From: Celoporthe dispersa | Lineage: Eukaryota > Ascomycota > Sordariomycetes > Diaporthales > Cryphonectriaceae | NCBI GenBank assembly: GCA_016584495.1 | Contig: WAID01000003.1 | Coordinates: forward strand, 2,480,001-2,544,000 | Length of the DNA stretch: 64,000 nt | Direction of reading: 5' to 3' | Shown here: one piece after another, positions 59,684 through 64,000 of the stretch | How the letters are laid out: each line of letters begins with the position of its first letter | How positions within the stretch are numbered: position 1 is the stretch's first letter | Notes under the pieces: generated by a model | What the model was told of the DNA's origin: nothing | Seen by the model: only the letters and a program-made list of their open reading frames with translations | Databases searched by the model: none | Translations under genes and position numbers: made by a program

Positions 59684-62459
59684 TCAATCCTCCTCCAGTC
59701 TCAACAGGTTCCTCTCCCTCGGGGGCTTCCTCCCGCCCTTGGTCCTGCGCTCCGGCCTCTTGCCCTGCACGCCCCTCGTGCGCTCCGCAAATACGCCACT
59801 GTCGTTCATGCCGATGTCAATGACGGTGGGCTTCCCCTTCTTCGCTTTCCTGCCCTTGGCGTCGAAGCCGTTCAGCGCCTGGGCTCGCGCAGCCCGGACA
59901 CCGCCGTCGTTCCGCACCGACTCGCCCTCCTTGACGCCTCTGCCGAGCCGGATGGAGCGCCGCACGCGCGTCTTAGCGCCGAGGGCCCAGAGATCGCCCC
60001 ATCTCGCCTTGCGCGCGTCGTGGTAGGCTTGTTTACTAAAAGATTTAGGGACGGTCCATCTCTCGATGGACCCGGAAGGCGTGCAGAGGTCGAGGGTTAC
60101 GTGACCCTTGCGCTTGAGCGGGGGAAGGATGTTGCGTGGGAGGGAGAGGGGGTGAGGGCGGGAGGTAGAGGTCGAGGGCACGGATTCGTAGCCTGCCAAG
60201 GCGGCTGTGGTGGCGGCCTCGCCTTGGAGGATGGGTTTCGGGGCGAGGACTTTGGAGTCGTGGTCTGATCCTGGGGCAGTCGATGTAGAGGGAGGCCCCA
60301 GCCGGCTCCGCCGCCGCATCTGCTGATGGGGCCGGCATTCCGCGCCTGATGGCAACAAAGCTGAAGTTGATGTCCTCATGGTTGCGGTGGGTGGCACCAA
60401 GCACGCGCTGTAGGAATTGGGGCCGGACGAAGCGCTGACTGAAGTGGCAGAAATCCTTGCGCCCTGGGCTGATTCCTGGGACCAAGTACATTGGGCACTT
60501 AGAGTGGTTTGTGCAAGGGGCGACAATCATGCCGGGCTCGCGGGCCCGCTGCTCCAGTTCTGGTTCGGTCGTCTCTGGCCGTGGTTGTGATGTGGGCGGA
60601 AGGATGAACTCGTCCAGTAGCCTCTGGCGCACATCCGCCACTGCCTCGAAGCCTCGTGGATGACCCTTCTCTAGCACGATGAGAACACCGCCATCGGGCG
60701 CCAGCATCGACCAGAGGTTGTCCAGGATCTCTTTTCTCCTCCACTCCTTGTCGAGCGGCACCAGGAGGTGCGTCGCAATGATCACGTCGTAGACCTTTCG
60801 TTTCTGTGGTACTTCTGGCGCGTCCAGCTGCTTGTCCGTGTTGTCGACAGATGCGTAATTAGGCAGCCGTGGCAGAAATTGTGTGTTTTGCAGGAATCGT
60901 GATATCCTGTGCCTGAGGTTATTGGAGCCCACGATGACTGTTCTCTTCCCTGGCGGCTCGGCATCAAGATCCTCGTCCTTCTCTCGCATGAGGTCCCACT
61001 CCGCCCGTAGCACACTCTGCCAGGCTGAGAGACCCGCACCGCCAGCGCCAGCGTCCAGGACGCGAGGTCCTGCATCGTCGCCATCCCTGCGCTTCAGCAG
61101 GCCGGATATCCAGTCCGGTCCCAGCCGCTTGCGCACCTCGACGAGGGCGCTCGTGACGGATGCGTAGATACCGGGCAAGGCAGTCGCTATGAAAGCATCA
61201 GCCTCGATCTCGGACATCCGATGATGCCCGGCTTCGATCCCAAGGCCTTTTTGCTGCAGGTTCCTCGCGAAGATGGGGGTTGCTGGAGAGTGTGGCAGAC
61301 CAGGCCCGCCGAAACCCTTCTCAGCGGCAGCCCGGACGTGTTTTGTGTCCGTTCTCTTTAGCATTTCTGAGATGGGCTCAGTGAAGTCGTCCTTGGGTAG
61401 GAATAACGTCTTCGGTGACGTTGTGAATCGACCCTCCACGGTATATTCGTGCAGTCGTGGGCCCTCGTAATTAGGATACCAGGCCATCAGCTCTTTCAGT
61501 TCCGCGTCCTCTTCGTCGTCCTCGTCAAAGTCCTCCTCCTCTTCCTCCTCTCTCAACTTCTCGGCCTCTTCTTGTCCGCCCTCCTCTTGAGCCGCGAGCT
61601 CTTCCTCCAAATCCGGCCGCTGCTGCAGGGCCCTTATCCTCGCAGCCTCAAAGTCCTTCTGCAGCTGCAACAGCGCCTCGTACTCCCTCTGATTACTCGC
61701 ATTTGCCTCGATGAAGTCGATCTGCGCCTCGCTCGGAGGTCTTGCCTTGATTTCCTCCTCCTCCTCCTCCTCTTCCACGAGCACCTCCTCGCCGTCCTCG
61801 GTCACCTGCATCGTTCGCAGCTGCTCCATGGTGTACTCGACCTCCTCGAGGTTGCCATCCTGGCCCTCGCGGAACAGCATTGTTCTCGCAGCCGCATACC
61901 CAGCTGCATCCTCCTCCGACTCGCCAAACGAGCCGAAGCCGACGTCCGCTGGTTCTGTCGGTCGCAGCGGGGCCCCGTAGAGGCGCTCGTATAATTTGTA
62001 TTCTTCGGCGGAGAGGTAGCCCGGAGGCAGGGTGTTGCCAAACATGCGCTTTGCCTGGCGCACTATGGTCTCTGGGTCGGAATCTGGGGGTAGTTCCTCG
62101 AGGAGATCATCAGCGAGCTCGTCTTCTGGGCCAGGGAGATCCTCGCCGAGCCGCTGCTCGCCGGGAGGGACGTCGTCCTTTGACGGTTGCGCCAGTTCGT
62201 CGGGGAGCTGCCCTGGTGAAGGATTTTCATCTCTCTGCTCTGTGCTTCCGCCCTGTAAACGCCTGCAGCTTGTCGACAGGAATCGTGCACCGGTTCCCCG
62301 GGCGTGGTCTCTTGTTCTTGGAAAAGCATGGCGGGAGGCTCGACGCGGCGCCGTCGTGGCTGCAGGGGTGATCTCTGCAATTGAGCCCATATAGAGCCTG
62401 AGAATCTGTGCCGTGCACGACGGACAGCCATGTCGCAGTCTTCTTCGGGCTGCAAGCAT
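59684..62459 (-). CDS. RSM22: Rsm22/METTL17-like mitoribosomal small-subunit factor, one frame break
   Basis: A single minus-strand exon, 924 aa with one surplus base ignored. An Arg-rich start (MLAARRRLRHG) looks like a mitochondrial presequence. Long acidic tracts follow (for example LVEEEEEEEEIK). The methyltransferase-like core has RVLDAGAGGAGLSAW, VYDVIIATHLLVPLD, LWSMLAPDGGVLIVLEKG and a Cys set in CTNHSKCP and DFCHFSQRF, matching the Fe-S ligands reported for this family. The C-terminal segment has GHVTLDLCTPSGSIERWTV, KARWGDLWALGAK and a basic end. Rsm22 proteins act in assembly of the mitochondrial small ribosomal subunit. A +1 step in the CCCC run 60296-60299 joins AEPAG to PPSTSTAPGSD. 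Loss would abolish mitochondrial translation, so an indel error is likely. Confidence 0.88.
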
Positions 62460-62871
62460 GGCAACGAATGTGGTGTTGAGGTTGTGGTGTGGTGAAGAAT
62501 TTCGAAAGTGGGCGGGAAGGAGAGCGTGGTGGGCTGTCCAACGAGAAGGTCGAAATTTCTAATGTCGATGCTTGACTTTCTCAGGCGGCAGAATTGCGCC
62601 GGCGCGGTCTAAGACGCATGCACTATGAAACACCCCACTACTATTACCACCACCACACGCGAGTGGCAATGTCAGGGAAAGCGGCTCTTGATGAATAAGA
62701 ATAGTAGGTTTTATTCACAATAAAAAGAGAACAAGTCAATTCGATCTGTAACTCCTCGGTCTTGAGAGGAAATGAGAAGTGAAATGCATCCTGAAAAGTA
62801 CTGTGCCGCCGTCTTTGCTCCGCAAACGCCATGCCTATACAAGAATCCTGCCGTCAAGTCCGTGCTACGTA
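62460..62871. other. Intergenic spacer, thioredoxin to RSM22
   Basis: Short promoter region of RSM22 and 3' region of the thioredoxin gene on the same strand. TTATT-type AT-rich sequence at 62700-62730 suits poly(A) signals on the minus strand. Confidence 0.55.
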
Positions 62872-63682
62872 TTACTCGCCACTGAGATCGGCCAAAGTCC
62901 TGAATGTCGGCTTTGGCGCCGGCTTCTTCGCGCCCTCGCTGGCACCACCTTTTGGAACAGAATTAGAGGCGGCGGGGTTATGGATGTTGAACTTGGAGGC
63001 CTCTGCTGCCTTGTAGGGGTCGAGCTGCAACCACAACTATGTTAGCTAGACCATCCGTGGCCCCAAAGAAAAGGTCATACGTGTGGATGCACGCACCGTG
63101 AACAGCGAGGCCACATATAGGCCAAAGAAGCCGATGATGGCATTGATGAAATGGTTGAGATCCCAATTCAGCGGCCTCCGTAGGCTCTGTCCAGAAGCGG
63201 CACCCATGCCGCCCAACGTCCTCCCGGGCGCGCTGAACCCGGAGCTGGCGGTAGGGCCAGCCATCTTGACGGCGTTGTCGACGGCAGAGGTCAGCTTGGG
63301 CGGGTTGGCGCCGGAGATGGTCTCGATGGGGCTCCCGTTCTTGAAGATTATAAAGGTGGGCATGGCGCGCACGCCGTACTGCGAGGCAACATCGCGCAGC
63401 TTGTCGACGTCGATCTTGGCAAAGACGATGCGCTTGGGTTTTGCGTACTTGGTCGCGAGGGACTCGAAGGTCGGCGCGATCATCTTGCAGGGGCCGCACC
63501 ATTCGGCGTAGACTGTAGAGAGTGGAAAGTGGCCTGTTAGCGAGCTCAACACGATCGCGTGCGCCTGGAGACTGGACGCAGGAGAAAGGGCGCCTGCTTG
63601 TGCGCGACGTACAGTCAGCGACCACGATGGTCGACTGGAGGATTGTCCGCCATTCGGACGAGGATCCAACGTGGACAGCCAT
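62872..63682 (-). CDS. Thioredoxin with C-terminal extension
   Basis: Three minus-strand exons, 63682-63613, 63512-63097 and 63024-62872, give 212 aa with an intact frame. The thioredoxin fold occupies the first about 110 residues: MAVHVGSSSEWRTILQSTI, DFYAEWCGPCK (rebuilt across intron 1, redox cysteines 29 and 32), KIDVDKLRDVASQYGVRAMPTFIIFKNG with the cis-Pro. The extension contains a Gly/Ser/Ala linker, a hydrophobic stretch NAIIGFFGLYVASLF that may be membrane-associated, and a Lys/Pro-rich tail ending ADLSGE. Cytosolic thioredoxins lack such an extension, so this resembles fungal extended or membrane-anchored forms. The donor of intron 2 is GTGCGT; a read-through would stop soon after. 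Confidence 0.9.
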
Positions 63683-64000
63683 CTCGGATGCTGTGGGGGT
63701 GAACAAACGGACTGGATGTAGCGAAGGTGTAGGTCGGCGTAGAGGACGACAAGTCTGGTTGGTAGTGAGCTTCGTTGTTGCCCTCGGGAGGAATCTGGCC
63801 GGATCGATGCGGTACGGTACAATGGCGCAGTTGCCTTGCCTCCCCCCTCGGCACGTCAGCGTCCCAAGAGGGAAGGCGGACAAGCACAAGTCCGCACCGA
63901 TAAGCCGATAAGGGCCCTCTCAATGAATTTTACGCCAGGGTTCTCTCACATGGGACTCTGGCTTCAATCTGGTGGTGCTTTTTTTCTTTTCTTCTTCTTC
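63683..64000. other. Thioredoxin promoter, window edge
   Basis: Upstream of the thioredoxin start to the end of the window. CTT-rich at the extreme edge (63978-64000). Nothing else supported. Confidence 0.5.

Noticed and set aside
59501..60268. Plus-strand 255-codon frame
   Set aside because: Antisense shadow of the Rsm22 C-terminal part.

Overview
The window looks like nuclear DNA of a filamentous ascomycete, most likely a Sordariomycete. The evidence is the gene set and structure: PTH11-like fungal rhodopsin-domain receptors, an ascomycete-type laccase with a C-terminal DSGV plug, a HAM-4/PRO45-like FHA protein, a Pal1 homologue, short GT-AG introns (about 50-140 bp), a C/G-rich third codon position, and long microsatellite-rich spacers. 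No prokaryotic operon, CRISPR array, rRNA, confident tRNA or intact transposon was seen.

Layout. 1-5.4 kb: no convincing gene. 5.4-6.8 kb: PTH11-like receptor (+). 7.8-9.1 kb: ATP12 F1-ATPase assembly factor (+). 9.7-12.4 kb: zinc-ribbon/AlkB-type dioxygenase (-), flanked by degenerate repeats on one side and a minisatellite on the other. 15.5-17.8 kb: probably peroxisomal acyl/aryl-CoA ligase (+). 18.2-18.7 kb: small two-exon protein (+). 19.7-20.8 kb: secreted alpha/beta-hydrolase-like protein (+). 23.2-24.9 kb: fungal GPCR (+). 26.5-27.9 kb: second PTH11-like receptor (+). 28.0-29.9 kb: Rad51-like protein (-). 31.2-33.6 kb: Pal1 (-). 38.9-39.4 kb: three-exon, eight-cysteine small secreted protein (+). 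40.0-40.6 kb: orphan protein (+) behind an E-box-like repeat. 42.6-43.8 kb: mitochondrial calcofluor-white-hypersensitivity family protein (-). 45.0-45.7 kb: secreted repeat protein (-). 50.1-52.5 kb: HAM-4/PRO45-like FHA protein (-). 53.7-54.3 kb: Mgr2/Romo1 (+). 56.4-58.4 kb: laccase (+). 59.7-62.5 kb: Rsm22 mitoribosomal methyltransferase-like protein (-). 62.9-63.7 kb: thioredoxin (-).

The genes do not form one pathway. Two loose themes recur. One is nuclear-encoded mitochondrial function: ATP12, Mgr2, Rsm22 and the CWH-family protein. The other is surface sensing and secretion: two PTH11-like receptors, one GPCR, a laccase, a secreted hydrolase and two small secreted proteins.

The most important property for a user is that many otherwise well conserved genes are interrupted by exactly one inserted or missing base, usually in a short G or C run. 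ATP12 has two, the Rad51-like gene two, and AlkB, the CoA ligase, Pal1, the CWH-family gene, Rsm22, the 45-kb secreted gene and probably the GPCR one each. Because ATP12 and Rsm22 should be required for respiration, I read these mainly as consensus indel errors rather than decay. The affected models are given as genes with the break described. Several genes (Mgr2, the eight-cysteine protein, thioredoxin, the 133-aa protein) are only recovered by splicing short exons by eye.
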